Shown in pieces: positions 44,940 through 52,503 of a stretch of 64,000 bases of DNA. The notes beneath the pieces were generated by a model. That model saw only the letters and a list, made by a program, of their open reading frames with translations. It had not been told where the DNA came from and ran no database searches. Source of the stretch: Undibacterium pigrum (lineage in GTDB: Bacteria; Pseudomonadota; Gammaproteobacteria; Burkholderiales; Burkholderiaceae_D); the NCBI RefSeq assembly GCF_003201815.1, contig NZ_QJKB01000003.1, positions 310,001-374,000 on the forward strand, in the 5' to 3' direction. Each line of letters starts with the position of its first letter. Position 1 is the stretch's first letter. The position numbers were made by a program, and so were the translations under genes.

Positions 44940-46529
44940 ATGAAAGCATCCATGACTAGCAATAAAAAAGCATATTTGATAGGCGGCGGCATAGGCTCAC
45001 TGGCAGCCGCCGCATTTATGATACGCGACGGAAAAATCAAGGGCGACAATATCACCATCCTGGAGGCGACTTCATTATTGGGTGGCAGTCTGGATGGCGC
45101 AGGTAATCCTGAACAGGGTTATTCCTTGCGCGGTGGCCGCATGCTGACTACCGACAATTATGAATGTACATGGGCCTTATTCAAATCCATCCCTTCCCTG
45201 CACAACCCTGGCAGGTCGGTATTTGAAGAAACGGTAGAATTCAATGAGCATCACAAATCCAACTCCAAGGCCAGACTAGTAGACAAACGTCGGGCCAAAG
45301 TGCCGGTTTCTTCCATGGGGTTTTCCATGCAGGATCGTCTGGAGTTGCTAAAACTCAGCCAGGCAGATGAAGCAGAAATGGGGAATAGCACGATTACCGA
45401 CTGGCTCTCGCCTGCTTTCTTTGAAACTGAATTCTGGTATATGTGGGCAACCACTTTCGCCTTCCAGCACTGGCATAGTGCAGTCGAATTCAAACGCTAC
45501 CTGCACAGATTCATGATGGAGTTCTCGCGCATAGAAACCCTGGCAGGCGTGAAACGCACGATCTACAACCAATATGATTCTCTGGTCTTGCCTTTGCAAA
45601 CCTGGCTGAAACAGAACGGCGTACATTTCGTCATCGATTGCCAGGTACAAAAAATCACGCATGCTTTGGACAATGGGCAATTCGTGGTGACTGGCCTGCA
45701 ATGCTTGCGTGGCGGCGTGGAAGAAAGCATCAGCATCGCTGACGGTGATCTGGTGTTCCTGCAAAATGGTTCAATGACCGATGCATCCAGCCTTGGCTCC
45801 ATGACTAGCGCGCCGGAAAAACGCAACAAGCTTGACAGTGGCGGCTGGAATTTATGGGAGCAACTGGCTACCGAGCGGCCAGGTATGGGCATGGGCAATC
45901 CGGCAGTATTCAATAGCTGCATCGCGCAGTCATACTGGGCATCGTTCACGGTCACCTTGAAAGACCCGCGTTTCTTTGACCTCATGCAGCGATTCAGCGG
46001 CAATGAGGCCGGGACTGGTGGCCTGGTCACCTTCAAGGACTCCAACTGGCTGATGTCCATCGTGCTGGCGCATCAGCCACACTTTATCAACCAGCCTGCA
46101 GGTGTCCAGGTCTTCTGGGGCTATGCCTTATTCCCCGAACGCATAGGTGATTATGTCGCCAAACCCATGAGTGAATGCAGCGGTGCAGAAATCCTGCAAG
46201 AATTGCTGGGTCATCTGCGCTTTGATGCAGAGGTCTTTGACAATGCCAATTGCATACCCTGCAGAATGCCTTATATCACCAGCATGTTTATGCCGCGCTC
46301 GGTTGGGGACCGGCCTTTACCGGTACCACCGGGTACCAAAAACTTTGCTTTCATCAGCCAGTTTGTCGAAGTGCCGGATGACGTGGTCTTCACGGTGGAA
46401 TATTCAGTCCGCGCTGCCCAGATGGCTGTGTACCAGTTGCTGGGTGTCGACAAGGAAGTACCGCCTGTGACCGCCCATGACAAAACCCTGGGCACAAAAC
46501 TGGAAGCCATTATCAAGTCCTTTAAATAA
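44940..46529 (+). CDS. ohyA: Oleate hydratase
   Basis: About 529 residues (an ATG four codons in is equally possible). FAD-dependent hydratase that adds water to the cis-9 double bond of unsaturated fatty acids to form 10-hydroxy acids. It shows the N-terminal dinucleotide fold AYLIGGGIGSLAAAAF, then EATSLLGGSLDG, RGGRMLTTDNYECTW carrying the region of the catalytic glutamate, and YNQYDSLVLPLQ carrying the catalytic tyrosine. All match the myosin-cross-reactive-antigen family. It stands alone on the plus strand, convergent with the sigma54 activator gene. Confidence 0.94.
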   Translation: MKASMTSNKKAYLIGGGIGSLAAAAFMIRDGKIKGDNITILEATSLLGGSLDGAGNPEQGYSLRGGRMLTTDNYECTWALFKSIPSLHNPGRSVFEETVEFNEHHKSNSKARLVDKRRAKVPVSSMGFSMQDRLELLKLSQADEAEMGNSTITDWLSPAFFETEFWYMWATTFAFQHWHSAVEFKRYLHRFMMEFSRIETLAGVKRTIYNQYDSLVLPLQTWLKQNGVHFVIDCQVQKITHALDNGQFVVTGLQCLRGGVEESISIADGDLVFLQNGSMTDASSLGSMTSAPEKRNKLDSGGWNLWEQLATERPGMGMGNPAVFNSCIAQSYWASFTVTLKDPRFFDLMQRFSGNEAGTGGLVTFKDSNWLMSIVLAHQPHFINQPAGVQVFWGYALFPERIGDYVAKPMSECSGAEILQELLGHLRFDAEVFDNANCIPCRMPYITSMFMPRSVGDRPLPVPPGTKNFAFISQFVEVPDDVVFTVEYSVRAAQMAVYQLLGVDKEVPPVTAHDKTLGTKLEAIIKSFK

Positions 46530-46582
46530 CTATTTTGCGATACTGCTGCCAGCGCCAGCATAGCTGGCAGCATCCGGGACTT

Positions 46583-47764
46583 CTATTGCACGGTCAAACC
46601 AAATGGCATGCTTTCTTCTGTATGAAGTCTTGGGTCTATCTCAAAACCAATCAAACCATGATGCTTCAAATGGGTACGCAAAATATTCCTTGAGATACCA
46701 AGCAGCTTTGCCGTCTGCACCTGATTTTGTGCGCAAAATTTAAATGCCGTGTGTATCAGGGTTTGTTCAAAAAATTCAAAAATACCCGCATCGCCGGTTT
46801 CTATACTTTCTACCACCAGGGCTTGCAATCTGTCTTTCAGGCTGGTTTCCGGTATAGCCACATTTGTTGCCACACTTGCGTTACCGAGTGCGTGGTTCTG
46901 AGGGGCAGGCAGGAAATTCTGCGTCGCCGCCGCAATTGCGTCTGTTGTGCAACGTCTTCTGGCAACACCAGCCAGTTTCAAGTCTTCTGCCCTGATCAAT
47001 TTATCGCGGCACACGATCAAGGAAAAATGAATGACGTTTTCCAGCTCACGTATATTGCCTGGCCATTCATACTGCAGCAAGGCAGTCTCGGCTTCTGGCG
47101 ACAGGCGCACATTATCGAGTTTCATTTTCTCGCCATACAGGGCAATAAAATGATGCGCCAGCGGCAGTATGTCGCCAGTGCGTTCAAACAACGGCGGCAG
47201 GTTAATGGTCGCCACACTCAGACGGTAATATAAATCCGAGCGAAAATGCTCAGCCTCTATGGCCTTGTGCAAATCCACGTTGGTAGCAGCCACCAGCCTG
47301 ACATCGAGTGGTATAGGTTTGCGTGAACCCAGCCTGACGACCTGCCGTTCCTGCAATACCCGCAGCAGTTTCACTTGCAATGCGAGTGACAGGTCACCAA
47401 TTTCATCAAGAAATAAAGTGCCGCCATTGGCTGCCTCAAACCAGCCTGAACGTGACTGCGTTGCACCGGTAAATGCACCGCTTTCATGGCCAAATAATTC
47501 GGCATCGATCAGGGTTTCGCTGAAGGCACCGCAATTCACGGCAATGAACGGCCCTTTACGGCCACTATGATTATGGATATGGCGTGCGACCAGTTCCTTG
47601 CCCGTTCCGGTTTCGCCTATGATCAATGCTGTTGCCTCGCTGCGGGCTATGCGTTCGACTTGCTGCAATAGTGCAGCAGAGCGAGGATCATTAAACATCA
47701 TGGCCTTGGCCCGGATGGACAAGATCATGTTTTGATTATCAGGAAAGGTCAGTAATTTGTTCAC
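46583..47764 (-). CDS. Sigma54-dependent activator without sensor domain
   Basis: 393 residues. The AAA+ domain begins almost at the N-terminus: Walker A GETGTGKE near 50, GESGAFTGAT (intact GAFTGA) near 94, Walker B GGTLFLDEIGDL near 115. A Fis-type helix-turn-helix ends the protein (QVQTAKLLGISRNILRTHLKHHG). There is no receiver or GAF domain, as in PspF and SfnR, so control is likely by expression level or a partner. Several sigma54-type promoters lie within 14 kb on the right (55043, 58212, 58521, 60108), making this the obvious candidate activator. Confidence 0.9.
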   Translation of the reverse strand: MNKLLTFPDNQNMILSIRAKAMMFNDPRSAALLQQVERIARSEATALIIGETGTGKELVARHIHNHSGRKGPFIAVNCGAFSETLIDAELFGHESGAFTGATQSRSGWFEAANGGTLFLDEIGDLSLALQVKLLRVLQERQVVRLGSRKPIPLDVRLVAATNVDLHKAIEAEHFRSDLYYRLSVATINLPPLFERTGDILPLAHHFIALYGEKMKLDNVRLSPEAETALLQYEWPGNIRELENVIHFSLIVCRDKLIRAEDLKLAGVARRRCTTDAIAAATQNFLPAPQNHALGNASVATNVAIPETSLKDRLQALVVESIETGDAGIFEFFEQTLIHTAFKFCAQNQVQTAKLLGISRNILRTHLKHHGLIGFEIDPRLHTEESMPFGLTVQ

Positions 47765-48078
47765 GACGCGCTTTCTGGCTAAATCTGCTGAAAGTAAAAT
47801 GGATGCATTGCAGAGGTGGAGTTTCTCCCCTGATCTGCATACGACGACACCAGACTAACGTGCGAGTTCCTGAAGTAGAACGAATTTTTCCAAACTTTCT
47901 TATCCATTTTTTTTAGAATATTTCTGTTAGAAAATTAAATTCAAGACCAGTAGGGAATACAGCGGAAGGAAACCAGAGAGGAGGCATCTGTTGCGTCGCA
48001 TACCAGACTGCAAAAAATGTCCCCTTCGCTTGCCACCTTCACTTGTTGCATACTGGCGACAAGCTCCTCATTCAACAA
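47765..48078. other. Intergenic region upstream of the sigma54 activator
   Basis: About 310 bases. It carries the promoter of the minus-strand activator gene. The left part includes an A+T-rich stretch. No terminator-like hairpin or sigma54 site was found. Confidence 0.45.
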
Positions 48079-48558
48079 TTAATTGGATACTTTAAAATCG
48101 TCATGACAAGCCTTGCAGGTGCGTGTCAATTTTCCATATTGCTCTTTGACTGCAGCAGGGTCACCTGCCAGTGCAAGCTTGGCCAGCTCATTCGCTTCCT
48201 TGCTGAAGTTCGCTGCCAGTTCACCGACACGTTTGCCATCCTTGAACAACTCAGGTTTGACTGCGGTGTCATGCCAGCCCTTGCCCTGTTCAGTACCAGC
48301 CGGGAACAAGGCCCCCAGGCCTGCATTTGACAACACCGCGATGGTATTGGCAGCCTTGATGACTTCCTCTTTATTGTATTGCCCTTCCAGCGAGGACTTG
48401 ATGCGGCCTGAATTCCAGCCTATGACCTGATACGCCGATTGCCGCCATTTGATCAGCGTTTCTGGCTTGGGTGTCTGTTGCGCCAACACGGATGTTGACG
48501 CAATCAGTACCGTGGCTGCGCTTAAGCCAAGTAAAACCTTTGATGTAGTTTTCTTCAT
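48079..48558 (-). CDS. Cytochrome c' (class II cytochrome c)
   Basis: 159 residues from MKKTTSKVLL. Signal peptide ends TSVLA-QQTPK. The mature four-helix protein has a single C-terminal heme motif CKACHDDFK, the layout of cytochrome c', with an Arg before the motif (LTRTCKACH). Cytochromes c' bind NO or act in electron transfer in the periplasm. It is the last gene of a seven-gene minus-strand run that begins at 54960. Confidence 0.93.
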   Translation of the reverse strand: MKKTTSKVLLGLSAATVLIASTSVLAQQTPKPETLIKWRQSAYQVIGWNSGRIKSSLEGQYNKEEVIKAANTIAVLSNAGLGALFPAGTEQGKGWHDTAVKPELFKDGKRVGELAANFSKEANELAKLALAGDPAAVKEQYGKLTRTCKACHDDFKVSN

Positions 48559-48602
48559 GGATATTCCCGGACTATGGTGGTTAAAAAGCCTTGATTCAAT
48601 TC

Positions 48603-49493
48603 TTAGGCTCGCAAATTGGTTTTGAAAAACTCTACAGTGCGCTGCCATGCCAGTGTGGCAGCGGCTGCATCGTAACGTGGCGTCGTATCATTATTAAAAC
48701 CATGCTGGGCACCGGCATAGACAAAGGCCTGGTATTTGACACCCGCCTTGTTCAGAGCTGCCTCATACTTGGGCCAGCCAGCATTGATGCGCTCATCAAC
48801 TCCGGCATAATGAATCAGTAGCGGTGCCTTGATTTTTGCTGCATCTTCTTCTGTAGGCTGACCGCCATAGAAAGGCACCGCACCCGCCAGGTCTGGGACT
48901 CTGGTTGCGAGAAAGTTGGAAATGCCACCGCCATAACAGAAGCCAACGACACCGACCTTGCCATTACCTTCCGGCAGTTTTTTCAATATCGCTGCGGCTT
49001 CCAGGAAGTCAGCGCGGGTCTTGGTCTGGTCAAGTTTGGGGAAAAGTTCGCGGGCTTTTTCTTCATCGCCGGGATAACCACCCAGTGGCGCCAGCGCATC
49101 TGGCGCAAAGGCGATAAAACCATCGAGAGCCAGGCGACGGGCGATATCTTCTATATGCGGGTTCAGGCCACGGTTTTCATGTACGACCAGCACGGTAGGC
49201 AATTTGCCTTTTATTTCTGCTGGTGTGACCAGATAGCCACGCAAAGTGCCATACCCTTGTGGTGATGGATACTCAACATAGCGCGCCTGTATGCGTACAT
49301 CAGTTTTTGGCACCTGTTGTGCCTGCGCGAAATTGGGGCTTAGCTGTTGCAGCAAGACCTCTGCCGTCACTGCACCAACAGCAAATTTACTGGCGGAATG
49401 CAAGAAGCCACGCCTGTTGATCTGACCATGAACATACTGGTCAAAGAGTTGCAATACTTCTGGCTTGAAATCATCTGCTGTCTGACGTGTCAT
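48603..49493 (-). CDS. Exported dienelactone hydrolase family protein (Tat substrate)
   Basis: 296 residues. A twin-arginine signal (RRGFLHSASKF, about residues 27-37) sits after a short N-terminal extension. The alpha/beta-hydrolase domain has the Cys nucleophile in GFCYGGG, Asp in GVDERIN and His in AQHGFNND, the dienelactone hydrolase triad. Such exported members occur in many Proteobacteria; substrate unknown. It is flanked on both sides by cytochrome genes with gaps of about 40 bases, so it is part of the redox operon. Confidence 0.9.
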   Translation of the reverse strand: MTRQTADDFKPEVLQLFDQYVHGQINRRGFLHSASKFAVGAVTAEVLLQQLSPNFAQAQQVPKTDVRIQARYVEYPSPQGYGTLRGYLVTPAEIKGKLPTVLVVHENRGLNPHIEDIARRLALDGFIAFAPDALAPLGGYPGDEEKARELFPKLDQTKTRADFLEAAAILKKLPEGNGKVGVVGFCYGGGISNFLATRVPDLAGAVPFYGGQPTEEDAAKIKAPLLIHYAGVDERINAGWPKYEAALNKAGVKYQAFVYAGAQHGFNNDTTPRYDAAAATLAWQRTVEFFKTNLRA

Positions 49494-49514
49494 GCTGGTT
49501 CTCCTGTTTCTTGA

Positions 49515-49541
49515 ATTTATTTAATTTATTTAATTTATTTA
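49515..49541. repeat. Three tandem 9-bp repeats (ATTTATTTA)
   Basis: The unit ATTTATTTA is present three times in a row between the dienelactone hydrolase start and the cytochrome stop, overlapping the cytochrome stop codon. Possible slippage site or spacing element. Confidence 0.8.
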
Positions 49542-49945
49542 AAGGGACGATAATTGTCGTGACATGCACTACAGGCCCTGGCGATACTGACAGCCGCCAG
49601 GACCCCTTTATCATAGTCCTGATTTCGTACAGATGCACTAATGATGGCAGCAGCCTCCTTACCCTCCCGGGACATCTGTACAGCTTCTTCGGGATGCTTG
49701 ATCTGAATGAAATAGTTTTCCATCTTCAAATACAGATCCTCGATTTCCTCGGCACTTTGTATGGCTGCCTCATCATCTTTTTGCGCTATGCGTTTTTGCA
49801 CGTCCACTATCTTTTTATCTATCTTGCGCATCCAGATATCAAAATCAAGCATGCTGGCCGCGGATGATGTACCCACTGCTAATGCCAACAAAGCCATCAA
49901 AGCCAACAGCAATGCATATTTCCTTACAACAGTGCCTGACTTCAT
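49535..49945 (-). CDS. Small exported cytochrome c' -like protein
   Basis: 136 residues with a signal peptide (LLALMALLALAVGTSSA). The mature helical protein ends with a single heme motif CSACHDNYRPFK. The start codon overlaps the peroxiredoxin stop by 4 bases (ATGA), showing translational coupling. It is clearly related to the protein at 50572 (MLDFDIWMRKIDKKIVDV versus MDLMQRIEESTKNVDSN patterns, then ...EEIEDLYLKMENYF versus ...EEMFSKVELYY). Axial ligand His is in the motif only. Confidence 0.88.
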   Translation of the reverse strand: MKSGTVVRKYALLLALMALLALAVGTSSAASMLDFDIWMRKIDKKIVDVQKRIAQKDDEAAIQSAEEIEDLYLKMENYFIQIKHPEEAVQMSREGKEAAAIISASVRNQDYDKGVLAAVSIARACSACHDNYRPFK

Positions 49946-50541
49946 GACCTGGCAGCTTTGCTACCAGCAAGTTTCTGCACTGTCTCCAGCGCCCTGGCCA
50001 CATTCTGTTCTGGTGTCAGGCCACCTATCGCTGCATAGACCTTGCCATTCGCCGTAACGATAAAAGTGCTGCGTTCTGCACGCCCATGATCTATCTCATT
50101 ACCACGCGTGTCCTTGCGCCCTGCTGGCGTCCCTGCTACGGCAAGATCGTAGCTTTTGGCAATCTTGCCGTCAGCATCAGAGGCAACCGGGAACTTGCCA
50201 GCACAATAGTCAGGGTCGGCAGAGAAATCATTGAGGCGGCTGATACTGTCCAGGGAAACGCCGACGACACTGGCACCGGCTTCCTGGAATTTTTCATGAT
50301 GTACGGCAAAGCCATGCGCCTGTATATTGCAGCCGCCAGTAAAAGCCGACGGATAAAAATACACGACCACCGGTCCCTTCTTCAACGCATCTTTTAGTGA
50401 ATACGCAAAACTCTTGCCCGCCAGCGAGGCCTGTACCTTGAAATCAGGCGCAGTATCGCCTTCCTTCAAAGCGGCAGCAGCGACTGAAGTCATTGCTGCC
50501 AATGCGGTCAGCAGGCTGATGTTGATGATGCTCTTTTTCAT
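49942..50541 (-). CDS. Exported peroxiredoxin (AhpC/TSA family)
   Basis: 199 residues from MKKSIINISL with a signal peptide (ending SVAAA). Thioredoxin-fold peroxidase with the active-site segment FYPSAFTGGCNIQ, that is Px3TxxC with the peroxidatic Cys, and the conserved Arg in RAERSTFIV. Another cysteine in DPDYCAGKF may serve as resolving residue. Its stop codon overlaps the next cytochrome gene, so it works with the cytochromes in the periplasm, probably in peroxide removal. Confidence 0.92.
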   Translation of the reverse strand: MKKSIINISLLTALAAMTSVAAAALKEGDTAPDFKVQASLAGKSFAYSLKDALKKGPVVVYFYPSAFTGGCNIQAHGFAVHHEKFQEAGASVVGVSLDSISRLNDFSADPDYCAGKFPVASDADGKIAKSYDLAVAGTPAGRKDTRGNEIDHGRAERSTFIVTANGKVYAAIGGLTPEQNVARALETVQKLAGSKAARS

Positions 50542-50571
50542 ATTATCTCTATCTGCAAATAAACCCATTAC

Positions 50572-50964
50572 TCAACTTTTCTTGTAAACCTGGTGACAGG
50601 TCTTGCAAGACTTGGCCAAAGAACTGACCGTGGCAGAGGCACTGTCAAAATCTTTTTCGCTGACTTGCCTTATCAGTTCAGTGGCGAAATTCTTGCTCTT
50701 CCTGGCGTACTCAATAGCGTCAGCGGCATCGCCTTTGTGTTTGTAATACAGCTCGACTTTACTAAACATTTCTTCTATTTCACGAGCGTCTGCCAGTGCT
50801 GCCTTGCCATCTTTTAAAGAGATATTCGAATCCACGTTTTTTGTGGATTCTTCTATTCTTTGCATCAAGTCCATATCAACTTCCGTGACCGCTACTGCCA
50901 CACTTGCCACACCTACAAGCAAGCTCAGCAGCAGTACCGTGCTCTTTATCAATTTCTTTTTCAT
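50572..50964 (-). CDS. Small exported cytochrome c' -like protein, paralogue
   Basis: 130 residues with a signal peptide (VLLLSLLVGVASVAVA). Helical mature region and a single C-terminal heme motif CKTCHQVYKKS. Paralogue of the protein at 49535; together with the cytochrome c' at 48079 it makes three class II-type cytochromes in one operon. Confidence 0.88.
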   Translation of the reverse strand: MKKKLIKSTVLLLSLLVGVASVAVAVTEVDMDLMQRIEESTKNVDSNISLKDGKAALADAREIEEMFSKVELYYKHKGDAADAIEYARKSKNFATELIRQVSEKDFDSASATVSSLAKSCKTCHQVYKKS

Positions 50965-50987
50965 TGCTGCATCCTGTTACTTCCAGA

Positions 50988-52439
50988 TCAGGCGATAAGT
51001 TCCTTGACGACCTCGCCAAACACGGTCGTGGCGCGTTCTGAACGCCCCTGGTGGGTATAAGTGAGGTTGCGGTAATTCAAGCCCAGCAGGTGCAATACCG
51101 TTGCCTGCAAATCATAGGTGTCGACCAGGCCGGTTTCAGCACGCAGGCCTATGGCATCGGTAGAACCATGGGTATAGCCGCCCTTGGAACCGCCACCTGC
51201 TATCCATGTGGTATAACCCCAGGGGTTATGATCGCGGCCATCTCCAGTCTGGCCATAAGGTGTGCGGCCAAATTCAGATGTCCATACCACCAGGGTGCTA
51301 TCAAGCAAGCCACGGGCCTTCAAATCAGCCAGCAAGGCACCGATTGGCTTGTCGACAGACTTGGCCATGACAGCGTGGTTTTTTTCAATATTGTTGTGGG
51401 CATCCCAGCTGCCATAGGTTTTATCATTGGAGCCTGAAATCACATGGATAAAACGCACACCACGCTCAACCAGGCGACGCGCGCGCAAGAGATTGGTGCC
51501 ATAGTCTTTTGTCGCGTCATCATCGAGGCCATAGGCCGCCTTGGTCTCTTTGCTCTCCTTGTTCAGATCAACTGCTTCAGGCGCAGATGACTCCATGCGG
51601 TAAGCCAGATCATAGGAACGGTTACGTGCCTCCAGTTCACTGTCAGATGGGTAGCGTGAGGCATGCTGGGTATTGAGCTTGCGTATCAGGTCCAGGGTAT
51701 TTTTTTGCTCGGCAGATGACACCACAGATGGCCTGTCCAGATGAAGGATGGGTGAATCACCCTGACGGAAAGCCGTACCCTGGTAGGTCGCTGGCAAGAA
51801 ACCAGAACTCCAGATCGTCTGGCCACGACCACCACCGCTATTGTCATAGCCAGTAGGCAAGACCACGAAGCTAGGCAAGTCAGGGTTGGCACTACCCAGG
51901 CCATAGGTGATCCAGGCCCCCAATGCCGGGCGGCCAGGTGTCAGGGCGCTGGTATGCAATTTCAGTGAAGAGATGACGTGAGTACTGCCTTCAGTCTTAC
52001 TGCCTTTGATGAAGCAGATATCATCCGCCTGCTTGGCGATGTTTGGCACCAGGTCAGAAAACCAGGCACCGCTTTCGCCATGCTGCTTCCAGGTACGCTT
52101 GGTCGCATACAGGGCACCGACACCACCATCAGTCGCGGTCTTGAGATTTTTAGAGAACGAATCCGGCATGGGCTGGCCCGCCAGTTTGATGAGGTCAGGT
52201 TTGTAGTCAAACAAGTCCAGCGTGCTTGGCGCACCGGCCATGTGCAGCCAGATGACAGACTTGGCTTTTGCTGCATGATGGGCGACTTTCAAGGCCAGCG
52301 GATCATCAAACGTTGCTGCCTGTGCACTCGACAGCAAGCCTCCGCCCAGTAAGCCACCAGCAGTTAAGCCACTTAAACCCAGGCCCCCAAGACCCAGTCC
52401 AGCATGTGACAAAAAATCGCGGCGTGATTTATTGGTCAT
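50988..52439 (-). CDS. DUF1501 protein, Tat-exported
   Basis: 483 residues. The N-terminus KSRRDFLSHAGLGLGGLG is a twin-arginine signal. The body is the sulfatase-like DUF1501 fold: KSVIWLHMAGAPSTLDLFDYKP, and later VVWTSEFGRTPYGQTGDGRDHNPWGYTTWIAGGG with conserved His-Asn-Pro. DUF1501 proteins are abundant in planctomycetes and usually follow a DUF1549/DUF1553 cytochrome gene, exactly as here (64-base gap). Function is not established; metal-dependent hydrolase activity is suggested by the fold. Confidence 0.9.
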   Translation of the reverse strand: MTNKSRRDFLSHAGLGLGGLGLSGLTAGGLLGGGLLSSAQAATFDDPLALKVAHHAAKAKSVIWLHMAGAPSTLDLFDYKPDLIKLAGQPMPDSFSKNLKTATDGGVGALYATKRTWKQHGESGAWFSDLVPNIAKQADDICFIKGSKTEGSTHVISSLKLHTSALTPGRPALGAWITYGLGSANPDLPSFVVLPTGYDNSGGGRGQTIWSSGFLPATYQGTAFRQGDSPILHLDRPSVVSSAEQKNTLDLIRKLNTQHASRYPSDSELEARNRSYDLAYRMESSAPEAVDLNKESKETKAAYGLDDDATKDYGTNLLRARRLVERGVRFIHVISGSNDKTYGSWDAHNNIEKNHAVMAKSVDKPIGALLADLKARGLLDSTLVVWTSEFGRTPYGQTGDGRDHNPWGYTTWIAGGGSKGGYTHGSTDAIGLRAETGLVDTYDLQATVLHLLGLNYRNLTYTHQGRSERATTVFGEVVKELIA

Positions 52440-52503
52440 GATATTTCCCTTTTCATTCTGATTAATTTTCGTATCTTCGTATTGTTAAGCTGATGACCTG
52501 GCA

